From Lineus longissimus (Eukaryota > Nemertea > Pilidiophora > Heteronemertea > Lineidae): DNA of 64,000 bases. This document shows positions 28,567 to 37,920 of this stretch, piece by piece. The position numbers and the translations under genes were made by a program. Numbering within the stretch: the first letter of the stretch is position 1; the number at the start of each line of letters is the position of its first letter. The stretch is taken from contig NC_088325.1 in assembly GCF_910592395.1 (NCBI RefSeq), positions 4,927,501 to 4,991,500 of the forward strand. The letters are read 5' to 3'. The notes below the pieces were generated by a model. The model made no database searches and was not told the origin of the DNA. It saw only the letters and a program-made list of their open reading frames with translations.

Positions 28567-28689
28567 AATATTTCTTGTTTAATTTTCCGAGATGCGACTC
28601 TCAAAAGACGGCAAGTCGCTGTATTCACAAAGGGCTTTTTGTTGTTGTTGCGCCCTTGACGCTGCAACGTTGCTATAGTTCACCCGGCG

Positions 28690-29205
28690 AAAATGATGTG
28701 TCCCTGACTGGGCACTATCAAAATAATATATATTAAATACAACTGTTGTTCAGTTCTGATGAAGATAAAAATGTTCATAATACGATTCGACACCACCCCG
28801 GGATTCGACACCCCGGCTGTGAGCAAACCGAAGAATCGAATAGATTACGGGGCTTTTAAAATTATTCTAGACAATATTATTATTCTTTATTCGATCTACT
28901 ACGAAAAAGGTTCTATCAACGCTTATACAATAATTTCAAACTAGAAAATGATGTGTCCCTGACTGGGCACTATCAAATTATTATATATTAAATACAACTG
29001 TTGTTCAGTTCTGATGAAGATAAAAATGTTCATAATACGATTCTACACCACCCCGGGATTCGACACCACCACCCCGGCTGTGAGCAAACCGAAGAATCGA
29101 ATAGATTACGGGGCTTTTAAAATTATTCTAGACAATATTATTCTTCTCTATTCGATCTACTACGAAAAAGGTTCTATCAACGCTTATACAATAATTTCAA
29201 ACTAA
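28690..29205. repeat. Two tandem copies of a ~258-base repeat
   Basis: Copies at about 28,690-28,944 and 28,945-29,203 share GATGTGTCCCTGACTGGGCA, CAACTGTTGTTCAGTTCTGA, and GAATCGAATAGATTACGGGG. Each keeps an open frame of 61-63 codons on the plus strand (starting MKIKMFIIRF), but the third and fourth copies near 30.2 kb are broken, so coding is doubtful. The block ends ACTACTTCAAAGGG at the stop of the next minus-strand gene. Confidence 0.9.
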
Positions 29206-29517
29206 CTACTTCAAAGGGCCGGGCTCACATTGGTTAAGAACCAAGCTTTCGTTTTTCCCCCCGCTGGACCCAACCCGGTGTGTCCAGATGTCCTTCAGGG
29301 CATCGAACGTGGCAGCGTCTAGCTCGCATTCTCCTTCCTGTCGCCTATCTTTCGAGAAAGCTGCGTTTGAAAAACCTGCTCGCAGATTGCGAATACAAGG
29401 ACTATTGGGCGCGCAAGCTGAACATAAATGTCCGAAGGGACATCTCCTGAAGACATCCGATAACTTTTTGGGGGTAGATAGTCCGCAGCAACAGTCTATA
29501 TCCACTGATTTAGACAT
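29206..29517 (-). CDS. Cys-rich small protein of unknown function
   Basis: A 103-residue frame starts with ATG at 29,517. The first half is cysteine-rich (IDCCCGLSTPKK, RCPFGHLCSACAPNSPC), with spacing reminiscent of a RING or other zinc-binding fold but too few ligands to say which. The second half is charged and helical. It ends QCEPGPLK, coded by the sequence that borders the repeat block, and the gene at 30,557 ends in a similar way. That suggests the two 3' ends were copied together. A zinc-binding regulator is a guess. Confidence 0.5.
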   Translation of the reverse strand: MSKSVDIDCCCGLSTPKKLSDVFRRCPFGHLCSACAPNSPCIRNLRAGFSNAAFSKDRRQEGECELDAATFDALKDIWTHRVGSSGGKNESLVLNQCEPGPLK

Positions 29518-29541
29518 TATTTCAATGGGTGATTTGTAAAG

Positions 29542-29994
29542 TCAAACTGCGGTCATGCCGGCTCTGGATAAAACGTAAAGCGTCTTGAGGTATGCGGGGA
29601 TGAGGTTTGCCTCGAGCAAATCAAACTCAACGAATTCTTTAGACTGTAGTTCTTGCTTAATATTCTTCAAGATCTCCGCGAAGGGGGGATGAAGTTCAAG
29701 TTCGAATTTTCTATATTGAGTAAATGCAAATTCAAATAAATTGTCATCGTATTCTGCCCCCTTTGCTAAAGCAAGCTCACAATTGAAAATGAACAGATCT
29801 CTGGCATTGACTTTTGTCGGCAGAACGAAAACGCGCCACTTGGGGGGGTGAAGTTGTCCACATCCAGGCACCAGCAGCTGAGCACAGGAGGAGGGATCGG
29901 CGTCCGCTTTTAAAAATAACACCATGTCTTTCTCCTGGACGAGAATCGAATTAAAAGGGTATAGACATAGACGTATAGATGTTCCGAGTGACAA
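29542..29994 (-). CDS. Hypothetical protein, possibly an exon
   Basis: An open frame of 150 codons with coding-like composition (PPKWRVFVLPTKVNARDLFI, then FAFTQYRKFELELHPPF). It has no ATG near its 5' end; the first in-frame codon usable as a start is TTG, and a stop lies just upstream. So it may be an exon of a spliced gene or a 5'-truncated gene. It stops 24 bases before the Cys-rich gene starts. I do not recognise the family. Confidence 0.45.
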   Translation of the reverse strand: MSLGTSIRLCLYPFNSILVQEKDMVLFLKADADPSSCAQLLVPGCGQLHPPKWRVFVLPTKVNARDLFIFNCELALAKGAEYDDNLFEFAFTQYRKFELELHPPFAEILKNIKQELQSKEFVEFDLLEANLIPAYLKTLYVLSRAGMTAV

Positions 29995-30153
29995 TTGAAG
30001 GAAGGGTCTTTGTAGTCATCAGATTCACACTAGTATATAGACATCGATTGGGAATACACTTTTCTTCTTTCGAATGTCGACATCAAAACCCTGTCGAACC
30101 GAATCCCTTAGCGGTCCTTTCGGTTGGCTCTAGATCTTGAGCGCGTTCCCAGA

Positions 30154-30545
30154 GTAAATACAACTGTTGTTCAGTTCTGATGAAGATAAAAATGTTCATA
30201 ATACGATTCTACACCACCCCGGGATTCGACACCACCATCCCGGCTGTGAGCAAACCGAAGAATCGAATAGATTACGGGGCTTTTAAAATTATTCTAGACA
30301 ATATTATTCTTCTCTATTCGATCTACTACAAAAAGGTTCTATCAACGCTTATACAATAATTTCAAACTAGAAAATGATGTGTCCCTGAATGGACACTATC
30401 AAATTATTATATATAAAATACAACTGTTGTTCAGTTCTGATGAAGATAAAAATGTTCATAATACGATTCTACACCACCCCTGTGAGCAAACCGAAGAATC
30501 GAATAGATTATGGGGCTTTCAAATAAAATTTTAAATAATTTGACT
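30154..30545. repeat. Third and fourth copies of the ~258-base repeat
   Basis: The third copy (30,154-30,368) and fourth (30,369-30,545) match the tandem pair at 28.7-29.2 kb. The fourth lacks about 25 bases after CACCACCCC and part of its end. Like the first block it runs into ACTACTTCAAAGGGG at the stop of a minus-strand gene (30,557). Confidence 0.88.
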
Positions 30546-30556
30546 AACTAACTACT

Positions 30557-31462
30557 TCAAAGGGGGGCCGGAATCAACTTATGTACTAAAAAATCTCTGA
30601 GATAGAGAGGCAACCCCAGCTGTTCCGCAGCGCTGGTGGATAGCAGCTGATCAGCAGGATGCAACTGCTGCAGTCGATTCCTGATGGAGAATCGAGCGAG
30701 CCGGAGAAGACTTGGGGGCGACTCGCTACGATTCTTCACCAGGCGCTTCAAGCTAAACAGCGCTGCGAAAAACTCACTGGGTAGCCTCTCAAAACAAATT
30801 TTGAGTAAATTTTGGATAGATAAAGCAGATTCTTTATCTATCGAAAGCATAAAATCGCCAAATTTCAAGAGCCGAAAAATCATGCTTTCTCGTATTTTCA
30901 TCGGTTGCCTACACCATCTATGAATCAAATTGAACACGGCAGAGGCGGTTTCCGAGAGAAAATATTCTTGAAAATCCGTGTCGGGGAGGAGGATAAATTC
31001 CAACCCCCCGATTAGGACAGATGATTCGGGATCCGTCCCGTAGTCCAGTAGGATGTTAAAGGTCTCGGGACCCCCAAACAGAATCGCCTGCAGGAGAATA
31101 CTTTTTCTCGAATACACAGAAAAAAATGCGGGATAAACGGCCGTAGCGTTGAAATTGAGGTCGATTTGCGCCTCCCGCACTCTACGACAAAATAAAACTA
31201 TCAACTCGTCCAGCCCCCCTCCTCCCGAAACGAGGTCAAATAAAATGGCAGCGCCGTGTCCTCGCGGGGCCAGGGAATCGTGGATAGACTCCTCGTCGAG
31301 AAGATACTCCACGTATTCCCTGCGCCGGAAAGAAATGGCGCTCCACAAGGCTTCCGCTTTTGTAGTCTCCTCTCCAAACCAATTGTTAGCGGAGTCTTCC
31401 GCCCTGCGCATCTCCAACTCACTAACAGATGACTTTTCGTTAAAGAGTGCGCAGTGGAACAT
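30557..31462 (-). CDS. Ankyrin-repeat protein with a SOCS-box-like C-terminus
   Basis: The 301-residue protein starts at an ATG at 31,462. Ankyrin-type helices can be seen at about residues 33-60 (ALWSAISFRRREYVEYLLDE) and 113-150 (SILLQAILFGGPETFNILLD followed by YGTDPES, a GADPN-like turn). The C-terminus has SLLRLARFSIRNRL and, after a spacer, LGLPLYLRDFLV. This matches the SOCS-box plan of SLxxLCRxxIRxxL followed by LPLPxxLKxYL, though the spacer is longer than usual. Host ASB proteins of this layout recruit cullin-RING ubiquitin ligases. Several DNA viruses use ankyrin plus ligase-binding modules to redirect host ubiquitination, so such a role is possible here, as inference. A splice acceptor-like TTTTTGCAG stands just before the ATG, so upstream exons cannot be excluded. 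It could also be a host gene. Confidence 0.6.
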   Translation of the reverse strand: MFHCALFNEKSSVSELEMRRAEDSANNWFGEETTKAEALWSAISFRRREYVEYLLDEESIHDSLAPRGHGAAILFDLVSGGGGLDELIVLFCRRVREAQIDLNFNATAVYPAFFSVYSRKSILLQAILFGGPETFNILLDYGTDPESSVLIGGLEFILLPDTDFQEYFLSETASAVFNLIHRWCRQPMKIRESMIFRLLKFGDFMLSIDKESALSIQNLLKICFERLPSEFFAALFSLKRLVKNRSESPPSLLRLARFSIRNRLQQLHPADQLLSTSAAEQLGLPLYLRDFLVHKLIPAPL

Positions 31463-31600
31463 CTTGCTGCAAAAATAAGAGAGACAGTTTTAGCTTCGAG
31501 CAGACGATAAACGGCTAAAGCTAACAGTATGATTGTATGGGTGTACCGCGTACATAATGTATATACCTTATTTTTAAAGCGCCCTTTTCAGAAGAATGAT

Positions 31601-31918
31601 TCAAAGGCGCTTTACCACTGAGAAGAAGTTATCAATTTGAAAATGCTCTCGGAAAAGCTGACGCTTAACCCGCCTTTTTAAAGAGAGACAAATTGTCCAA
31701 TCGACGTATGACTGCAGGCAGGCTATTCCACAATACAGCGCCACCGCCGCCGCCGCCGCCGCGTGACCAAAGTGTTTCTCGTCGTACCGGATTCGCGTCT
31801 TTGGAGGGAATAAGCTGGGTGACTCTTGATGCAGAGCGTAAACCTCTGTTAATTTACTTAATTTAACAGGATTCCTACAATCAGACTTTTGCTTCCTGGC
31901 AGCAAGACGCATCCTCAT
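31601..31918 (-). CDS. Hypothetical 105-residue protein with alanine run
   Basis: ATG-initiated frame with a basic start (MRMRLAARKQKSDCRNPVKL), an HFGHAAAAAAVALYCG segment coded by a short GCC-type triplet repeat, and a basic helical end (KRRVKRQLFREHFQ). No family recognised. It lies 138 bases upstream of the ankyrin gene on the same strand and could be a separate gene or a 5' exon. Confidence 0.35.
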   Translation of the reverse strand: MRMRLAARKQKSDCRNPVKLSKLTEVYALHQESPSLFPPKTRIRYDEKHFGHAAAAAAVALYCGIACLQSYVDWTICLSLKRRVKRQLFREHFQIDNFFSVVKRL

Positions 31919-32152
31919 ATGACTATTTACTACTATAGTTCCGTACTAAACAACATCCAACGCGGGTCATCTCTTGTAGAGCAAAAACTATAACAACCCG
32001 GTTCTCATGCAAAAAAAAATGAACCACAACTATCAAATAAATGGGAGGAGTATTTCGTTCTTATTCATTTATTGAACGTACCAAGCAAATTCCCATTAGC
32101 AAATGGGAGGTCCGCTGAAAAAATCTAACATTTAGTGAAGTTTCATGTAGGC

Positions 32153-32401
32153 CTAATATACGTGAGCGCCACATTTAAAGTTTTCCTCCACAAACTGTGG
32201 AATCTTATAGTTTAATGTTTTGGCCGCAGAATGCAGCACTCGATCGAATTGGAAAACAGATCTTCGTACAGTTCGTATCTGATCTAACGAGGCGTATTTC
32301 CTAAAAATCTTGGGGCCAATTTTTCGGGTAACGGGCGAAGCCACCCTTCTCGGATGAAAGGGATATTTCCGGCGTAAACCCGAAGCCAATTCGGTTTCCA
32401 A
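32153..32401 (-). CDS. Short basic open frame, possible exon
   Basis: Eighty-two codons, Arg/Lys-rich (RRKYPFHPRRVASPVTRKIG), beginning at a TTG and not an ATG. It lies 24 bases downstream of the stop of the spliced gene at 32,426. It may be a 3' remnant or a separate short gene. Weak evidence only. Confidence 0.25.
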   Translation of the reverse strand: METELASGLRRKYPFHPRRVASPVTRKIGPKIFRKYASLDQIRTVRRSVFQFDRVLHSAAKTLNYKIPQFVEENFKCGAHVY

Positions 32402-32425
32402 CCGTGAGCCCGTTTTTGATGATAG

Positions 32426-34587
32426 TCATTTGATGTTCTTGATGCCGATCATCGACCGCTTACCTCCAGTCGGGATTTTACCGGGCAAGGTCGGTTTTCG
32501 GACGCCCTGCTCCGGACCGTTTAAATCGATTTTCTCTCGCTGAAGACGAGCCTCATTCTCACGTTCTTTCTCGGTTTTAGGGAATATTTCAAGCTGCCTT
32601 AGTTCTCTTGGCAACCGAGAAACAAACAGGCATTTCCCGAGGATCTTATCATTACTTTTAAATTTAAGTTCTCTCTCGGCGCACCCAAAACATTGCCCTT
32701 TTTCCCCTTCATTCTCGTAAACTCGTTGAGCTTTGAGTACGGGAGCAAAAATCTTTTTGGTCAGATCTTTTGCGGACTGAACCTCCGCATCAAACGCGGC
32801 CCTATCTAACATTGTATAGTTTATGTCTTTGGTATAGTCTTCTACTGCCGAGTGCACAATTGTGCGAAATTCTTTAACTTTTATTAGGGCCTCATCCATG
32901 AATTGTGTTGCCTTTTCGCCAAGAGCGATAGCCTCTTGTTTTCGGGCGTACTCGCTTTCTAGGCACTGAGCCTTATTGACGCGTTTCGCGTACTCTGAAG
33001 AGCGTACGAAAACCTTGTGTTGAACTTCTTTTTCTAAAATTAGCTCAATAAAATGTTCAAAGCCTGCGTTAAAATATTCCCTAAAATTAGCCCGTCCCGT
33101 TTCATTTGTTAGATTAGAATATAAAAATGAGTAGTGATTGGAAAGAAACCGAGTCACGTTGAGTTCAGCCTTGGATAGTGCTAGGTTAGTACGAGCCCGG
33201 AGACGATGAAATAAGGTCCCCTCCTCTGCAGCGTCCGCCTCTTGGCATAAGAAACTGTTGAAGTCTGCTCGCTCGCCCTGCTCGCTGCTATCATCCTCGC
33301 TAGTGCTGGGTGGATCCGTATCAAACGATGTATTTGAGACGACTTCCTGTGGTGTGGCCACCCCACATCCCTGCACTTGTATAACGGGCGAGGAACATTT
33401 TCTGCGCGAGGGTTGCTGACCCTCTCGATACTTCTTCTTCTTTGATTGAGAGGATTCTTTATCACGCACTCGGTTTTTCGTTGAAGCCCGATGCTCATTT
33501 CTTTCGGGTTTAGTTTTCTTATTTTTCGTCGACGGGGTACAGACCTGCAGAATCAAGCAACAACAAAAAACATGATAGAATATAAGAAAATGATATTGTA
33601 TTAACAAAACAGAAATCTATATGTTGAAAGGTGTATCTTCTGTTTGCCGATTTTATTTAAGTTCAAACGGATCTACGGGGGCATAAGAAATACCCGGTTT
33701 TGAAATCAAGAACGAATATTATTTGAGTTTAGCAGCGTAAAAACGGAATTTGGCCTATACTCACTTGAAGATGAGATTCACCGCCGTCGACGATACTGCA
33801 GACGACTGGCGACGGTGATGGAGCGCACGGTCGTTCCTTCTCCGCTTGCTGCGAATCTGCGTGTTGGGCCTTAGCCTGAGGGAGATGTTTCGTCTCCGAG
33901 TTTGTGAATCGCCCTTCACCATCTTCTTCAACAATATGATGTTGTTCTACTCTCCTAGCCCTTTTGGCCTTTTTCTTTTTCTGATGATGAACATCATTTG
34001 TACCGACTGGGGCGGGGGTGGTGGCTTCTTCCTTTAAAGCAATGGTCGGTCCTTCCTCGAGACACATCACTCGCGGCACTGTCTGTAAAATGAAATAAAA
34101 GATTATAGTTGTTAAGATATTTTCATCCCCGCGCGCAAGAAAGAACAAAAAAAAGCAGCGTTAAGGGCTGTGCGACGCATACTGAATGCTTAATACTACA
34201 GGTTCCTACCAAAATAATGGAATAGGCCCGCATACTCACTTGAAGATGTGATCCCTCGACTGTACATAGGACGGACTGATGATCATGGTCCTCTCTTCGC
34301 TTTTTCTTCTTTTTTTTCTGTGGCTGAGCATCCGGCGCACTAATTGTAGCGAGGGCTGGGGTTTCTTTAGCATTCATGGTCGCGGGGTCCTCCGCGGGCC
34401 GCCGTTCGTCGTTTAAATCATCTTCATCTGCCTCATCATCATCGTCTCCACCATCCCTTTTACGTTTTTGGATCGATTCTCGCCGAGTACCGCTTGTAGG
34501 GGCCGGTATCAGGACGGGGGCTGCTTCTTCGGTCCTCGCGCCTTGATTGATGACCGAGTCGTCTTCGGAGCACACTTGTGCAACAGA
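32426..34587 (-). CDS. Spliced gene with a duplicated exon and a long helical last exon
   Basis: Three exons fit by splice signals and phase 0: 34,240-34,587, 33,765-34,082 and 32,426-33,544. Acceptors end TTTGCAG, TTTTACAG and TTCTGCAG. The first two donors share the unusual form CTTCAA followed by GTGAGT. The first two exons look like duplicates: both are about 110 codons, have an Ala/Pro-rich middle with a basic run (QPQKKKKKKRRE and HHQKKKKAKRARR), and end in (E/G)SHLQ. The last exon is 372 residues with a basic Ser-rich start (probable nuclear signal) and a long helical region including HYSFLYSNLTNETGRANFRE and CFGCAERELKFKSND. I do not recognise the family. Further exons probably lie upstream (candidate donors CAA/GTAAGT at 35,455 and others to about 35.9 kb), so the 5' end is unknown. 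Confidence 0.6.
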
Positions 34588-35375
34588 CTGCAAATTGAAA
34601 TGAATCGAGATTCAGCTTCGCCGTAATGTCTGCAAAATTGAAAAAAATTTCTCGATAAAAGCCTGATTAAGTTTAAGCTACTCCCGTTTACAGTCCCAGA
34701 TAAAGCGGCATTATTGAAAAATCGAATAATTGCTGTAGACTTTTTGTCTCCAGAGGCCGAGTGATTATGATGACGTTGTAAAAAATATATACCTCTTAGT
34801 AAGTCCGGGATTTCCGAGGCGAATGGGCGTTGAATAAACACTAAAATTCCTGTTTCGGCGGTAAATTCGTGAAAAAATTCCTCGAGAGCTAGTAATACTG
34901 CATCTTCTCTAGATTTCACAAAAACCCTGATCAACTGTTTAAACCACACTGCTTGTGGTGAATTCTTCTCAAAACTCAAACCTCCTTGTATCAGTTTAAA
35001 AACGGCATCTCTCGATTTGAATCGGATTTTTTCACAAATTGTCGTTTTTGGGGCATCCTTCATACGTTCAGAAAAACAAGACACCCTAGCTTCGACGAAT
35101 CGTAAAATCCACTTGAATCCTGGTCCGAGCAACCAATACTCAAAATCTTTGACAATATAGATTGACAGAAACCCTGATTTTGAAACACCGATAGTGTAAT
35201 CGATGAATTGGCGAAAAGCCCAACCGTTTGAAAGTTTTACTCGAGAGATAAGTCGCTTATTTCCGAAAACATTTTCTAAGTCTACGCACAACTCCCGTCC
35301 GGGTGGCTTATCGAAATTTATAAGCGTTTGTCCGAGTTTGCAGTTAATTATTGATTTAAGAATGAAAAAACTCAT
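34509..35375 (-). CDS. Hypothetical 288-residue protein
   Basis: An ATG-initiated frame with coding-like composition, rich in Phe and hydrophobic helices (GWAFRQFIDYTIGVSKSGFL, AVLLALEEFFHEFTAETGIL). Its last 26 codons overlap the first exon of the spliced gene in another frame, and an acceptor signal lies inside its 3' end, so the real end may be earlier. The order of helices vaguely recalls the ankyrin gene at 30.5 kb, but no motif is diagnostic. It may be a gene in its own right or lie within an intron. Confidence 0.4.
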   Translation of the reverse strand: MSFFILKSIINCKLGQTLINFDKPPGRELCVDLENVFGNKRLISRVKLSNGWAFRQFIDYTIGVSKSGFLSIYIVKDFEYWLLGPGFKWILRFVEARVSCFSERMKDAPKTTICEKIRFKSRDAVFKLIQGGLSFEKNSPQAVWFKQLIRVFVKSREDAVLLALEEFFHEFTAETGILVFIQRPFASEIPDLLRGIYFLQRHHNHSASGDKKSTAIIRFFNNAALSGTVNGSSLNLIRLLSRNFFQFCRHYGEAESRFISICSLLHKCAPKTTRSSIKARGPKKQPPS

Positions 35376-36121
35376 CTTTTCTGAAAAATCTTAGACCGTT
35401 CATTCTGCAAAGACTCCGCTGCATCAGTTTTCTGAGAAAAAATATTTAACTTACTTGGAAGAGGAATGTTTTTTGGATTATAACTATTCGACGATCGATC
35501 GATCAATAGCAGCAGCAGTAGAGAAATTCCTGCAGAAAAAAAAAAGGTTACAATTACACCAGGAAATAAGAAGGATCCCGCAGCTTGTGAGTAGAGTATA
35601 ATTTCTGCACGGAGAATAGTTTCCAAAAAAAAAGGAAAGAGGAGAAAGGTTTTGCGATACTTACTCGAAAATGAAGGTCCTTTACTATTAAATACACTAG
35701 GAAGAAGAAAACACGCGGTGTGAATAATAATAATTGAAAACTGGGGACTGTGTGACTTGGCACGCGTCTAATATCCTCCAATGACACAGATTCTGAGGGG
35801 GAAAAAAATGTTTTACTTACTCGTTGTTGATACTCTTCCCTAATAAATCACATCTAACTTACCGCAAATCAGCAGCTCCAGTAAATAACGAACGATAAAA
35901 GTGGGGGGAAATCTTTCAGAACGTTCAACCGCGCCAGAGGGAAATGAGCGAAATGAGCTCTGGGGCGTTGGTGATACTTCGGCTAGAAGAGATTATTCTG
36001 TGACGTCCACAAAAATACCGATCACCATTGGTTTAGAGCGAGCAAAGAATCGTGTCAAGGTCTCGATCTGCATTCAGGGGCTCTTCCGAATCGTAATTAG
36101 AGCTAATGTTCGCTTTATGTC
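35376..36121. other. Region of splice-signal-like sequences, possible small 5' exons
   Basis: On the minus strand, strong donor-like words (GTAAGTA or GTAAGTT) occur at about 35,454, 35,662, 35,820 and 35,862, with pyrimidine-rich acceptors before short open stretches such as SLEDIRRVPSHTVPSF. They could be first exons of the gene downstream, but no start codon with a clear frame can be fixed. Confidence 0.35.
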
Positions 36122-36600
36122 AAATAAATCATGGGTAATGGAGGATTTCATTCCCGCGAGCAAGATAAAATTGTCATCAAATGATATATTGATGATTACG
36201 AAGCCGGGGTGTTGTTCCCTTTTACCAATTAAATCATGTTAAATGGAGGATTTCATTCCCGCGAGCAAGATAAAATTGTCATCAAATGATATATTGATGA
36301 TTACGAAGCTGGGGTGTTGTTCCTTTTGCCAACTAAATCATGTTAAATGGAGGAACTCAAGGCCGCGAGCAAGATAAATTCGTCATCAAATGATATATTG
36401 ATGTTTACTACAAAGGTTTGGCCAACAAAATGCGCTGTAAATGGAGAAACAAAAGTTCACGAGCAAGACGAAAACCACATCATGCTGTCTATTTCAAGCT
36501 GAAGCTGATAACAAAATGCGCTGTAAATGGAGAAACAAAAGGCCACGAGCAAGACGAAAAACACATCATGCTGTCTATTTCAAGCTGAAGCTGATCGACT
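36122..36600. repeat. Five diverging tandem repeats of 85-110 bases
   Basis: Units start near 36,122, 36,230, 36,334, 36,426 and 36,510, each with an AAATGGAG(G/A)A word then GCGAGCAAGA or ACGAGCAAGA. The first three share GTCATCAAATGATATATTGA; the last two share CATCATGCTGTCTATTTCAA. The last two are nearly identical to each other, so the array has grown by more than one step. Confidence 0.85.
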
Positions 36601-37191
36601 AATACTCGCTCAGATAAATGGCATAATTGTAGTACACAAAATGGTAATAAGTTAGCCATCGCTGCTCCTCGATCAAGGTCTGATATCACACAAGCATTTC
36701 TGTGTCTCGCTCAAAAACCACAGTGTGCCTTGCACTGAAACCTGAAAATCAATAGTGCAAACCCGTGTAGATATTTCTAAATCCCACTCATATTGACAAC
36801 GCAGTATAGCCATGGAAAATGCGGTATGTGTAAAACGGGTTCGCCTTAGTGCTACATTATTTTTCGCATAGAGAGAATGTACATTGCATACGGCAGAATC
36901 AGCTCAAAGTCAAATTTGGGTGAGATGGACCATGAAGTGAGGCGCGCAATGTACAGAAAAATAACCTGCATTTCTTCAGCTGTATGGGCGGAGGTAAGGG
37001 AGACAATATATCGTTGGTAGATCAGTAAGTGGAAAAGGGGAAAACATCAGTTCGGTTACCTGGAATTTCCATTTTAATGTCTTTCAGACCAACATACATG
37101 TGTATTTTGAATGCAAATGCAACGGAAAATGGGAAGTCCATTTGCGTTTAAAATGCGTTGCAATTTTTGCGGCATTTGCATTTAAAACGTG

Positions 37192-37330
37192 TAGAACTGA
37201 TTTTTCCAAGAGTCCTGAACGGGTCCGGTCTATGAAATCCACATTTTAAAACAGAATCAAAGTGCTCCTAGATTCTGTGTTGGATTCTGCTAATTTAGAC
37301 GAAAACAGTTGGATTCTGTTTTAAAGTACG
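37192..37330 (+). repeat. Left direct repeat flanking the capsid fragment
   Basis: It begins CAGAACTGATTTTTCCAAGA and contains AAAACAGAATC and its inverse GATTCTGTTTT. The same text returns at 37,803-37,920. Confidence 0.9.
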
Positions 37331-37674
37331 GGGAACTAAAGGTGGATTTTACCGCGAAAAATGTGGTGAATGGATACATGACGCTCTTTCGGGGGAGCAA
37401 GTTGTGGCCGGCCAACAAGAGCAACGACATATCACTAGACGACTATGTGGATGGATATGCCTTGTACGTCTTCAATTTAGCGCCGGATGACGCGGGATCG
37501 AGTGCTTTTCAACTCGCAAAAAATGGTGATGTCGGAGTGGAAATCAAGCCATCCACGGCCACCACCGAAACAGTGAATCTCATAGTTTTATACGAATACG
37601 ATTCTTTCGTGGAAATTGATGCCGATCAAAACGTGTATTACAGTCACGGCGGGGTGAAAGGAGCAGGAAAATAA
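37309..37674 (+). pseudogene. C-terminal fragment of a Polinton-type major capsid (hexon) protein
   Basis: The open frame of about 120 codons lacks an ATG; it enters from the direct repeat. The conserved part runs LKVDFTAKNVVNGYMTLFRG, DDYVDGYALYVFNLAPDD, then VNLIVLYEYDSFVEIDADQN. This matches the last jelly-roll strands of the major capsid family of metazoan Polintons (the 'F54H12.2-like' group), where the text is typically '...GYTLYAFDLTPD...VNVIVYAEFDNVIEID'. Some 300 or more N-terminal residues are missing. It lies on the opposite strand to the penton gene of this region. A remnant, not a working gene, unless the rest is spliced in from elsewhere. Confidence 0.82.
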
Positions 37675-37802
37675 ATATGAACAAACACGAACTGAACGTT
37701 TTAATGAAAAGACACCCGGGGACACGAAACATTTACCAAGGCGGTGTCCAGTGATACTATAAAGGTGAAGTAGAACTTTTGAATTTACGTTGTTTTAACC
37801 GG

Positions 37803-37920
37803 CCAGAACTGATTTTTCCAAGAGTCCTGAACGAGTCCGGTCTATGAAATCCACATTTTAAAACAGAATCAAAGTGCTCCTAGATTCTGTGTAAAACAGT
37901 TGGATTCTGTTTTAAAGTGT
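37803..37920 (+). repeat. Right direct repeat flanking the capsid fragment
   Basis: Near-identical to 37,192-37,330 but shorter by about 20 bases after GATTCTGTGT. The pair encloses the capsid fragment. Confidence 0.9.

Noticed and set aside
28759-29205. Two small genes of 61-63 codons
   Set aside because: They coincide with the ~258-base repeat, and the other two copies of that repeat have broken frames.
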